64,000 nucleotides of DNA from the NCBI RefSeq assembly GCF_000003815.2, contig NC_049979.1:17220493-17284492 (forward strand), given 5' to 3'. Shown in pieces: positions 38,762 through 50,413 of the stretch; position 1 is the first letter of the stretch; each line of letters starts with the position of its first letter. The notes beneath the pieces are model-generated. The model made no database searches. It was not told where the DNA came from and saw nothing but the letters and a program-made list of their open reading frames with translations. The translations under genes and the position numbers were made by a program. Origin of the DNA: Branchiostoma floridae (lineage: Eukaryota; Chordata; Leptocardii; Amphioxiformes; Branchiostomatidae).

Positions 38762-40689
38762 ATACTGTCCGTTACCGTACTACATTTTCGATCTCCAACT
38801 CTTTAAAAAGCTGCGCTGTGTTGGTTGGCAATCCCACTTCTGGGTCAAAAGGTCAGCTTTTGAATCCTGGCTGCCTGAAGGAGTTCCTGAACCACACTAA
38901 GTCACTGGTAGGAGCTACTAACGCTCAGGTAGGACGTTGTCTCGTCCAGTGTTTAAGGAAGGCAACGCCTTATCTATTAGTAAGAGCAAGTTATTTATTA
39001 ACAGGATCCCAATATCAGAGAAAGGTATCTTGAAATCTGCTGGCCCAAATCCACACCTTCCATGAAAGACTACTTGAGCAAATGCATGTAACGTTATAGG
39101 AAAATGTGTTACAGCACGTGGAATTAATTAGACTGCCCTAGCACTTTCAGTTTCATCCAAGGCTCCCGAAAAACACACGTAAACCCTAGGCCCCTGGCGC
39201 GCCACCTCGTGCTACTAGAAATTTATGTCTAGAATAAATGCGTATTTTACAGCACCTGACCTGCATTTCAACTAAGAAAGAGGGAATGACAGAGTACACT
39301 ATGACTTATCTAATACTAACGTTGTGTCAAAATCTGATTCTGATAGATCACACACCTTTTAATGCCCTGTGTCGCGTTGATATCTTCTGACTTGTCGGAC
39401 TTCTGGAGTTTCCCGCCAAGTGAATGACCTTTTCAACTTTGACCCTAGTACAATATGAACTGGCGCCCTCTCCCGACATGGCGCGGAACTACTAGATTTT
39501 CTGGTGACGTTCGTCGCGTCGGGATAGCAAGATTCGAAGTTACTATTAAATACTAGACGGCCAAGATAAAAGAACAACAGCGAAGAGAAGGAACTGTCAT
39601 ACATAAATACTTTCACTGGGAAGGTTATGTTCTTATCATATCATATCATATCATATCATATCATATCATCGGATAGGAGGAAGTTTGCCAATGAGATCCG
39701 CTTCTAACAATTAACAATTAAAAACTAGTTTCCATTCTATTTTATTTATATTTTTACGTTCTTGTGTCTGTGTGTGCGCATTCTGTCTGTCTGTTGTTGT
39801 TTTTTGTTTGTCCGTTTGTTTGTTCGTTCGTTTGTGAACAGCATAACATGTCATTAAAGTGGTCGCGGATGGATCTTATAATTGTATGTTAGCAAAATCA
39901 AAAAATGATATCATTTCGGCCCTATGGGATTTCTGTTCTAAGATACTGCATTGTAAATCAAGCAAATCAGGGCCTTATTTGCATAATTCATTACCAAACA
40001 TAGTGTTATTTGGCCATAGAAGATCATTATAAACCAATAATTTATGTAAATGAGGACATTATTTGCATTATCAGTGAGAAGCCTTCAGGATATGTAATTT
40101 GTATTACACGGTTAAAACAATTTGGCACAGGCATAAGGTGGCAGAACTCTAGTCCGACACCGTATTGCCTATTGGCAAACTAACATAAAGACATCATTAA
40201 CTATAATCTCGAGTTCAAGGTTTCTTTGACGAGAAGGTTAAGTGTCCCTTTATGTAAACATTATGATAACGTTTACGAATATGAAACTTTCCTTTTCGAG
40301 CCGAACCAAGTAATCATTTGTTGATAATGTCATGTTCAAGTTTGTCTGGCATTATTCCATCATCCGGCAGTCCATTCTGCTTTGTCATGGGCCACACAGG
40401 ACCTTCTGTCTTTCGGCATTGTGCCTGCTTGGTCGCTGTAGCTAAGGCGTCTGACCCCTGAGCTGTTATGCTGTTTCCTTCGCTACATTAGAAGTTCAAA
40501 GCGTGTTCTCATCACATCAATGTGTGAGGCCTCAGACATCGTTAACAAACACTGTCCTCGTCAAATTCTGTATTCAAGTGATACACGTGTGCGATTCCGC
40601 AGAACGAATGAATTTATCCAGGATGACTAATTTGTTTTGCGGTTGCTACTGAGTTTGAATTTGGATTTTCTGCTGCGGAAAGAAGACAG
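38762..40689. other. Intergenic, with microsatellite and repeat element
   Basis: No gene is supported. An (ATCAT)n microsatellite fills 39635-39669. From about 39720 to 40152 there is a T/G-rich start followed by AT-rich sequence with ATGAGGACATTATTTGCAT and an end CAGAACTCTAGT, which matches the larger element at 59946-61072. Confidence 0.5.
39720..40152 (+). mobile_element. Helitron-like or related repeat, short copy
   Basis: It shares with 59946-61072 a G/T simple-sequence start, internal ATGAGGACATTATTTGCAT-type motifs and the terminal GNCNGAACTCTAG followed by T. Ending in CTAG before a T is what Helitrons do, but I see no clear 3' hairpin and the left border is uncertain. Confidence 0.45.
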
Positions 40690-41200
40690 TCACAGCATCA
40701 CTGCCAGCGGTGATTAGTGACGCCTTTGATTGCCAGCTATCAGATAATCTCGATCTGAGTCTGGATCTGTTTTTGTACCGTCACAAGCGGCACCCGTGCG
40801 GGGAGCCCCTCACACAGGACCTCCCAGTCATTCCAGGACAAGTGGAGATCTGTAGAGGTTTCCATCGGTCGTCTCGCCGAGCAATCCCTTTATACGGGGA
40901 CATCTTCACGATTCGTCAGACTTCGAATATCTTAAAGACCTCAAAGACCTTTTTACGAAGAAAGTGCTGGCGGGGGTCGTTAGTTGGCAGCGGTACAAGT
41001 TTGGAGACTTTCTACTGAACAGACTTGACAACCGAGCTGAAACGCCTATTCAGGAAGTCCCAGAAGTCATTACTGTTCATTGAGCTATCCCGTCCCAGGA
41101 CAGCGCTGCCCGTGACTTTGGATAGAGCCTGACGTCCGCCATGCCGGAACAGGAAGAGGAGCGTCTTTCATCGATCTGAGCCTTCTAGTGATTTACGGTA
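40690..41200 (+). promoter_or_regulatory. Possible promoter and 5' UTR exon of the LRR gene
   Basis: A GC-richer block ends at a good donor, TTTACG|GTAAGC at 41200-41201. The LRR coding exon downstream starts with an acceptor (TTTCAG at 43765) 17 bases before its ATG, so a 5' UTR exon must exist; this is the best visible candidate. The 102-codon open frame at 40710-41018 has no recognised motif. Confidence 0.3.
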
Positions 41201-43765
41201 AGCACTTGACGTTCCCTGTTTGCCGCTTTACCTCTCATAGCATGCTAGCAGGCATGAACTGAGATAGCCGGGGAGTCATTGAACGAACGATATATTTAAA
41301 CCAGCTGGGTTGGTGGAGGAAATAACCGATAGTGTTGTATAGACGACTGTAATGCGTTTGTGCTGTCATTTCTTAAGCACCCGAGTGGCACTGTCACTGA
41401 CAGGTACGTCTGTTATCAGATTGTAGGCTTTTATCTTTGTGAATACTGTTACAATGGTTCATCTTTTTTGCAAGGACTGGCAAAGTACCTACAATCATTT
41501 GGCAACAATCCTGAAGCTATCGCTGCCCCAAAGATCCTAACCTGTTAATCATTGCAACCCTAGAAATTTCAAGGGAAATAAGCCATTTCTGGTGTCCAAC
41601 ATGTGCACAGCAGGTAGAGCCAACATTACAACTTGTTCAAGCCTGCCAGGAACCCGAAACATGCGAGAGGTCGTGTAGTTTTCCGGTGCTGATTGGCGAC
41701 CCGAGTCACATCAAGCGCGGTGGTGTATACCCTAGGGGTAAGGGCAGACCTAGGAGCGGTAGTTGTGTATTTGTACGCCCTTGACATCCCTGCTATTACA
41801 TCCATTTCTCATAACTGCCAAAACAGATGAACTTCGTGTGTAAATTACAGGTCTTATCCGATTGAAGTTGGGGCTTACGTACTATCTGACTGCAAGTCAG
41901 TTCAATAATATTTACATTTTCTACACTGACCGGAATGTTGCACTGATAACAGGGCACTTGTTATTCCGACTGCAGTATTTCAGGGCCACGTACTTGTAAT
42001 TGTCCTCTAGTCGTTTGCACTTTTGCGAAAACGATACTGCCTAGCTTTGTTTGTGATGATGTTCTGTTTCCCCTGTTCTTTAAAAGTCACAAGCTCTCAC
42101 TCGTCCGCCACTATAATCCAGTCCCACTAGCTTCAGTATTGCCATATATTCGAGCTGCATCAGCCTATTCACTTCTGTTTGTCAGTTCATTTGTTCGTGC
42201 ACACAATTATATACACCCACGATGCCAAAGTAGAAAATCGTAGTCTAACCATTGCCAGGTCTTTGGATTGTAGATCATTGACATTACTGCACATATCCCT
42301 CAGTTTTATTTCTTCACAGTTCAGGTTGCACGAATAGCTCTTCTTCCACGAGTAAAACAAGATTTCTACTTGTTAATGGGGTTGTTAAAAACTCGGCAGT
42401 GGTGATACTTAATGGGAAGTTAATCCACCCTGGCTAAAGCCGAACTCTGAAAATGGAGAAGGTGCGATTTCAGTATACGCTCGGAACTTGAAATGACACA
42501 AATAAATTTTATTACCATACAAGGAACAAGCGCTACAATAATTCATATAAAAGAACTTAGTTATCACTGTACGAAGTACCTCACCATATATGCTGTTCGT
42601 CCCATGGTAATTCACATGTCTCATAAAACTGGCGACAACTGAAGTTCTTTCATTTCCACTTCATACATGTGTAATGTGTTTTGGATAGACTCGTGTAAAG
42701 AACCTTTGTGCCCGACTTCTCTAACCCCATAGCAACAGTTCCTCTCTGAGCCAAAAGCAGTGACCCTCAAAGCTGATGGTTAATGACAACAAGAACGTCC
42801 TAATACACTGTCGTGCAGACAGCTGCCACCGGCGACATGTACAGTCAGGCAAGTTCAACTGCGTTTTCAATCTGCGGCGGTATCAGCGGAATTCTACTCT
42901 GTCAGAAGGGCAGGCGCACACACTACCAGTAACAATCCCTCATGCTGTGCGGTCCACACACACACGGTCATCAGTGTCTCCGCAGGGGACAGTAGGGTCC
43001 ACTGTGGTATTTACTTACTCGTTCATTTTAAAAGGTCATGGGAAGATGTGGACTTGACTATTTCAACATTGCTGCTTTCAATTTGGGGACTGGTTTGGGC
43101 AGAGATCCAAGAAGGGACAGTTCACACTATTTGTGTCTATTTGGCGCCATGGGAACCGCAGGACCAGGAAATCAGTAATAGTGCGTCTTGCTGCACTAAT
43201 CACCTAACTCACCTAACTATTCCCTTTACATTAATCAGTGTCAGATATTCAGAGGTCAAAGAAACAATGTTACAGCATCCAGATGATACATGGCGCAGTC
43301 GGAGGAGGTTTGGGGAGATTATAAGTCCTAGAATGGACCGGATAACACAAAAGTTTCATAAATCTAAAAGCGATGGCACCACTTAATAATGAATCAATTG
43401 TTGCAGGTATACGTAACTCCACTGTTGTTGTTCCAATCTACGTACAGTATCCAACGTTAGTGTGTAATCAGGGATGTAATTACCCACTATGCATCAGCGA
43501 ACAAGATGGTAAGGGTCACACCCCCTCTGAGTTCTGTTCAGATATCTGGGTACAATAGGACAAGGAGAGGATCTTCGGAAAGACTCTGGCCAAGTATTTC
43601 TGGGGGATGCTGGATGCTCCGTTTCAACGGTTATACACTAAGTATTGTGGCACATGTATTGTACCCTTGGCCAGAATGTATATCAATAGTAATGCAGTCA
43701 GTCATATCAGTCATCTGAGAACCTACAATAACGTTTACATTGAGCTATATTACCGTTCCTTTCAG
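41201..43765 (+). other. Presumed 5' UTR intron of the LRR gene
   Basis: No protein similarity and no structured repeat was seen in this stretch. Its right edge is the acceptor CCTTTCAG at 43758-43765. Confidence 0.35.
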
Positions 43766-43782
43766 GTGGGAACTAGAGAAAG

Positions 43783-46700
43783 ATGTACACAACGATGATG
43801 ACCTCACTACCTCCTGTATCCATGGGTGTCCTTGTGGTCTGCCTGCTACTGGTATTTCAAACAGCACAGTCCTGTCCTGGCCCGTGCAGATGTGAGGGGC
43901 ACAAAGTATACTGCAATTCCGTCGGACTCACTACTGTGCGCTCAGGAATTCCTCACGATACCAGGATTCTCGACTTAAGGAATAACGTAATTACCAGTCT
44001 TGGTGACGAATCCTTAGAGAACTTAACCTCACTTGTATCACTAGATCTCAGTCAAAACAAGTTAACCGAGTTCCCCAGAGAGGCACTGAAATGGATGTCC
44101 ACCCTTTCACGTCTCCACCTTGACGGTAATGCCATTGGAACCATTCCGCCCAATGCATTCTCCGCACAGCGCAACCTTCGAGAACTGACGCTGGGTTCAA
44201 ACCGGCTGACAGAGGTTCCTGTTGACGCACTGACGTCGCTGTCCAAGTTGAGGCGCCTAGCCCTGAACGAAAATGGCATTATGTCCATCCCAAACAACGC
44301 GTTTAGAACACTGTCCTACCTGAGACTCCTTGTCCTGTGGAATAACTGTCTGGGGGACATACGACCGCATGGTTTTCAGGGGCTTTCACGGGTTTCTACT
44401 ATTGATCTGTCTCGCGCATGTCTGACAAAGGTTCCGTCAGAAGCCTTGAAATACGTTCCACGTCTGACCAGCCTCCACTTAGCCCACAATGAGATCACGT
44501 CATTGTCAGACGACGCTTTCCCCAACGTCCCAAAGCTCAGAGGGCTGACATTGAACCACAACAGGATCGGCAGCATCAGCACGCACGCGTTTCGCGGGCT
44601 GGGTCGACTGGAGTTTCTGAATCTACAAGAGAACAACCTAACCAGAGTGCCCGACGCCTTCAAGCACCTACCCAGCCTAACCACTCTGATGTTGAACCGG
44701 AACGCTATCCGGACTCTTTATCCGTGGGACTTCAGGGCCCTGCAGAGGCTCACAAACCTGTATTTGGCCTTTAACGGTTTTACGACGGTCACGCCTGAAG
44801 TGTTTTCGGAGTTAGCGAGCCTGGAGACGCTGGACGTTAGTGGATTTTTTAACTGCGACTGTCGCCTACGGGGTTTCAAAGAATGGATTGAGACCACCAT
44901 GGTGAAAGTGGAGCAGGACCTTTCTTGCCTGTCCCCACCACCCCTGCAGGGACGACAACTGCGCTGGATTTCCAGGAGTTCATTGTCGTGTGGAGTACCA
45001 GACACTGGCCCTCCCCCGATGCCTCTGCACTGCCCGGTGTACTGTTTATGCGAAGACCGCCAAGTCTCCTGTAACAACGCGCAGCTTACAGGTGTGCCCA
45101 GTGATATCCCAGACGGAGCGATTAGTTTGCAACTGTCCAGAAACCTGATAACTACAGTCAACAGCGACATGCTACTCCGACTAACGGACCTGCAGGACCT
45201 TGAACTGAACAATAACCAGCTAGATGCTGTCCCGGTTAAATCCTTACACCACCTTAGTCAACTGTTATCCCTGGGCTTGTCAAGTAACCGATTGACAGAT
45301 GTACCCGAACGTTCGTTTCTGGGATGTCCCAACTTGTTACGGCTGGACCTGTCGCGCAACAACCTATCCTCCGTCCCGAGTGAGGCCCTTGTTCCTCTAT
45401 GGCAGCTGCACACTTTAGACATAAGCAACAACATCATCGAGACGCTCGGCAGGGAGGCCTTGTCAGGACTTGCTCGCTTGCAAGTTTTGGTACTTAACGG
45501 TAACTGCTTCCGAAACTTGGAGGAGGACGTTCTGTTACACGTGCCAAACCTTCGCCGCCTGCACCTGGAACGCACCTGTCTGCGGTCTGTGCCATCAGCC
45601 GGCTTGTCAGGTCTGAACCGTCTCCAGCAGCTAGATCTGTCCGGTAACCAGCTCACATCTGTCCCGCCGGGAGCGTTCAAAGGCATGCCCGAACTCAGAG
45701 GCCTCGATCTAAGCGAGAACGCAATTTCTTCCATCGACTCTGCAGCTTTTCATAACCTCCCCCGCCTGAACACGATAACATTGAATCAGAACAACCTCAG
45801 GTTCGTGCCTCGGGAGGCCTTGGCTACCCTGACGACATTAGCAGCCGTCGATCTCAGCAGGAATAAGCTGCGGGAGCTGGACAGCCGGGACTTCTCGGGC
45901 ATCAGGGGGGACCTGACCCTCGGGCTCAGCTACAACAGGATTGAGACAGTGGACGCAGAGGTGTTATCAAGTATTGCATCTTTGAGGTGAGCACATCTCT
46001 AGCAATTCAATTATTCATGAGAAATCCACATTTTCTTTGCTTCCGCCTGTTTTGTTTCAGCCTCCCCAGTATGACCAAATTTTGCAGCAAGGGATTCGAT
46101 GTCGCAAAATAACCTATTTGTTCGTAATCATTCTAGTTGTCCCGATGTCATGGTCTTATTAGAATTATGACTTTCAATTATTCACAATTTTTGCCTTATA
46201 TAACCACAGAATACTTGTTTCCATTTGCTCAGACAAGTCTACCTCCAGGGAAACCCGTGGGCGTGCAACTGCCAGTTACGTGGACTGAGAGAGTGGATGG
46301 ACGACAGCGACACTCTACCTAGTTCAATAGGTAAGACCACACTGGAGTACAGATGCACTTTGAAATGTAGGATACAGGAGGATGTTTTCGGAAGAGACGT
46401 CCTATATCTTATAAGTTGTGATGGACATTCCATCCTTATACTTAAACCTAAGCTTATACTTATGCCAAACGTCCGGAGACCAATTGTTTGTAACACTTAG
46501 AACTTCTTTTTTTCAAGGATCTGCTGTTGAGAGAGATGTGACATGCGACAGCCCTCCAAACCTATCAGGACAGGCAGTGATTGACGTCTCTGCAGACGAT
46601 CTGGTGTGCCCGGAAAATGGAAAGCCACCTCCTTTTGAGACCTACGATGACAGCAATGGCAAGGACCAAGAAGGTAACCCGGACGAGTGTCCTAAACAGT

Positions 46701-49672
46701 GCCACTGCAGACAGTCGGAAATCAGCTGCAGAAACAAGGCGATCACGGCGGTTCCTCACAACATCCCGAAGAGCACAACGTTTCTTGACCTTGGAGAAAA
46801 CAAAATCGACAACATTCAATTGCTCCATTTTTTCAAATTACAAAACCTGAGGACTCTGGTATTGAGAGATAACAGACTATCAGACTTCCCATTGGAGGCA
46901 CTGGAGTCTCTGCGATCTCTACAAAAGCTCAATATGGAGAATAACGACATTCATTCCATTCCGCCGGATGCCTTCACGTCCCTCCTCCAGCTACGCGAGT
47001 TGTCACTGGACGCGCACAACCCTGAGAGTTTCTCCTTAGGACAGCTCGAACCGCTCAAACAACTCCGAAAATTGGTCATCAATGGACAAGGTCTGCCAGA
47101 AATTCCCGCACGAGCTTTCTATGGACTGTCTCGCCTCCGCACACTGGTGCTGCGGTTATCTTGCGCCACGGTCATCGACGGTCGGGCGTTTGACGACCTC
47201 GACAACTTGAGGAAACTGGACATAAGCGGAACTTGCATTGCCGATGTCAGCGAGTTTGTAAAGACCCTAGCTCAGGCTACTGCCCTAGAATCACTCATCC
47301 TAGCTGAGAATGGAATTAAACGAATCCCTAGAGCGCCATTCCTACCCATGATCAACTTGCGTTTCTTGGATCTGAGCAGAAACGGTGTGGAAAAAATTGA
47401 CGCCGAAGCATTCCGCGGTATATCCCGACTGTTGTCCCTCACTATGGACGACAATCTTCTAAAATCTGTTCCGTCGGAAGCTTTTCACCATCTGCCTAGT
47501 CTTAGGGTACTGAGCTTGCGCAACAACTCTATCAAAGTGGTGAGGAACGAGGATTTGGTTCCCCTTATGAAGCTGTCAGAACTTCATCTTGACTCCAATC
47601 ATATCAGATCCCTGGGCAGGAAAGTCTTCAACGAACTGGAGGATCTAAGTTCTGTCTCCATATCCAACAACCCGTTTGAGTGCGACTGTGGACTGAAACA
47701 CGTGAGAGGATCGCTAGAGGAATACACGTTCGGTATAGGACTAGAGGTGGAAGATATGATCTGTGCTGGTCCAGACTTTCTAAGGGGCAAGAAGATCAGA
47801 ACCTTGTTAGAAGAAGACTTTGTTTGTGGAAGTGATGAACAAAACAAACGAGCACAAATTCTTCTTGAAGCAGAAAAGACTGGGAACATTTGTCCAGATA
47901 AATGTGAATGTAGGGAGACGGAAGTAAACTGCAGAGCACGCAGTCTCACAGAGTTCCCCGATAAACTTCCGCGAACCGTAACGGAACTTATCTTGTCAAC
48001 CAACCACATCACAGACATTCCCCAACACGCTGTCTCTGGACTGGATAGACTGCAGTACTTACGTCTGAACAACAACCGTCTAACGTCTGCCCCGTCAGAT
48101 GCCCTGAAGGGTCTACCTTCCTTGAAGCGTCTTGACCTCTCTGGAAACAACATCAACGGGTTCGCAGACGACGCCTTTAGAGATCTCGGTAATCTGACAT
48201 CACTGTTGCTGGCAGAGAACAACCTGACGGAAGTTCCTCATTCAGCACTCAAGCCGCTCTCTCGTCTCCAGGAGCTATTTCTGGGTACGAACAACATCAG
48301 GAAGCTCACAAAGTCACCATTCCCTTACCTGAAAAACCTCCGTTTCCTTTCCCTTTCTGGGAACTGCATGAAGATGGTGGAACACGACGCCTTCAACAGA
48401 CTACACAACCTCCTCTCCTTGGATCTATCAAGTACGTCTCTAAAACATGTGCCGTCCAACGCGCTGTCACACCTAGGGCAGCTTCGAACCCTGGACCTCT
48501 CCCAGAATGACATCCGGTACGTCCACGGTGGTGCCTTCCGCGGACTGGAGAGGCTGCGGGTGCTGTACATCGCCAAGAACCGCATAGGGGCCATCCACAA
48601 CAGGGCTTTTGAAGGTCTGGTCCATCTCACAGCCATCTCCCTGTTTGACAACAAGTTGAGGAGGATACCTGGGGCTCTGCAGTCACTTCCACTGTTGTCA
48701 CAGGTGAGCACTTCATATCTAGATATCTATGTGATTGGCCACCACTTCGTCCCTCAATAGCGAAAGCATTTTAACGCATTGCTCAACATTCCTCACACCA
48801 CCGCTCAATTTCGTTTCAGGTGACTATCTCAAGAAACAAGCTGCGTCAGATCCGGGGCATAGACGTCCCTCGCCTGGCCGGCATGGCGACCTTGAGCCTG
48901 AGGGAAAACCGCATCGACTCCATTGATCCGTCCGTGTTCTCAACGATTTCTTTCTTGAGGTACAGATATTTGTATTTTGTACGGGCTAAAAATATTGTTT
49001 TCTAGTTTTGAGCTCTTAAGTTATGAAAAAGTAAATCCATAGTTTACAATATTATGTGTGCTGCTGGAGATAAGCAAGGATGCCGCGTTATGAAATCACA
49101 AAAAGTCACGCACCCCGCTGACAGCAACGGGTACTGCTTTGTATGCACATGTATGTGGAAGTACACTTCAGCATCAAGGAAAGTGCCAAGTAGCATATGT
49201 GCTTAACAAAAGATAGGAAAGTCAATAACTTGCACTCCATGTTTAAATTCCCAGCCACATAGACCTGGACAGTAACCCATGGCGGTGTGACTGCCACCTG
49301 CGTGGCCTGCGGGAGTGGTTAGAGGATCACGTGGACACCATCAACCCGCGCCTCCAGCCAACATGTGCCGGCCCCACCAACCTACAGGACAAGCAGCTGA
49401 CCGACATCCTGCCTGAGGATTTCACATGCTCCAACCAAGACGGCTTCCTGTACTTTTACCGGTACCTGACGACCAGGGAGACGCAGGACGACCAGCCAGC
49501 AGCGCTGATGAGAGCGGCACCTGACGGTAAAAAGGAGAAGTACACGCGGGAAGATCTGTATGCCTTTCACCGGAGGATGCAGCGCATCATGGAGCGACTG
49601 GCAAACATTCGCAAGTACCTCAAGAAAAGGGGTAAGATGGCAAAATCAATAACCACCGGGACAATACGTTAG
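43783..49672 (+). CDS. Secreted four-module LRR protein, Slit-like plan
   Basis: Five coding exons, 43783-45986, 46233-46330, 46518-48703, 48820-48959 and 49255-49672, join in frame to about 1681 residues. A signal peptide (hydrophobic GVLVVCLLLVF, cleavage near TAQS/CP at residue 30) is followed by four complete modules, each with a Cys-rich N-cap, about 10-12 leucine-rich repeats and a Cys-rich C-cap. N-caps start near residues 31 (CPGPCRC), 416 (CPVYCLC), 824 (CPKQCHC) and 1224 (CPDKCEC). C-caps start near 356 (NCDCRLRGF), 741 (NPWACNC), 1153 (NPFECDC) and 1550 (NPWRCDC). The end is a basic helical tail of about 80 residues with no membrane segment, so the product should be extracellular. 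Slit has the same four-module start but shorter modules and then EGF and laminin-G domains, absent here. A GTAAGA after residue KKRG (near 49632) could be a donor to further exons. Function unknown; protein binding is likely. Confidence 0.9.
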
Positions 49673-50093
49673 TTAAATTCGTCTGTATACAATGTACTAG
49701 TACGATAGTGTTCTTTTGTATATGAAGTAGACTTTGTTTGGAAGCTACATGACTGTATAATTGTAGCGTTGAGTCACACATTCCGTGTACTAAAACAAGA
49801 AAACCATTCATTGTTTAATGATGAATCAAGAGTTTTCATTTCCATCAGTTTTGCATCTTAATGCGATCGTATATGATTCGACTGTATCTATTATCAGGAA
49901 AACTTTATTTATATGTTTTGATAGGATTGAGTATACACTGAACTGCATATATTTAATGGTAGTGGATGTCTCTTTGTGAGCGTCTTGTATTTTACGCTCC
50001 TTATTAACCCCAAGGATATTGAAATGCTTATATATCAGACATGGTGGAAGGATAGATTTTTGTTGTTAACTCTTAGTCAAGTAGTATCATGAA

Positions 50094-50099
50094 AATAAA
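50094..50099 (+). promoter_or_regulatory. Poly(A) signal of the LRR gene
   Basis: AATAAA lies 422 bp after the stop codon at 49672 and before the convergent SLC51A gene. Its presence supports transcription ending here rather than splicing to further exons. Confidence 0.5.
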
Positions 50100-50317
50100 C
50101 ACGACGACGCTTTGATTCCAAGTATGTACTTCATGTTAATACGCAACAATACCCACAAGCAAGCCCTGACAATAACCCACAACAGCCGCAAAGCTTCGGT
50201 ACGTAAACTCCTGTAACACAAACACTTCAGGATGATCCTGAACAAGCTCCTGACTCACTCAGTGAGGCTCACAAATTATTAAATTAAAAAACAGATTATT
50301 AGATTTTTTCGTTGAAG

Positions 50318-50323
50318 TTTATT
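50318..50323 (-). promoter_or_regulatory. Poly(A) signal of SLC51A
   Basis: TTTATT on the plus strand is AATAAA on the minus strand, about 90 bp after the SLC51A stop codon. Confidence 0.55.
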
Positions 50324-50413
50324 TGCTAGTTATCGTTAGCATTTCAAGTACGTAGCCTGCAAAATTGGGAAGAATTTTCAGGGCGTTAAAAGGAACGCAG
50401 GAACTAATAAGTG

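Noticed and set aside
44048..48711. Long minus-strand open frames opposite the LRR exons (for example 44718-45212 and 47599-48222)
   Set aside because: They are antisense shadows of the leucine-rich repeats, rich in Ser/Arg with no domain or splice logic.
43783..49672. Calling the LRR gene Slit
   Set aside because: The four-module plan matches, but repeat number, exon structure and the lack of EGF and laminin-G domains do not.
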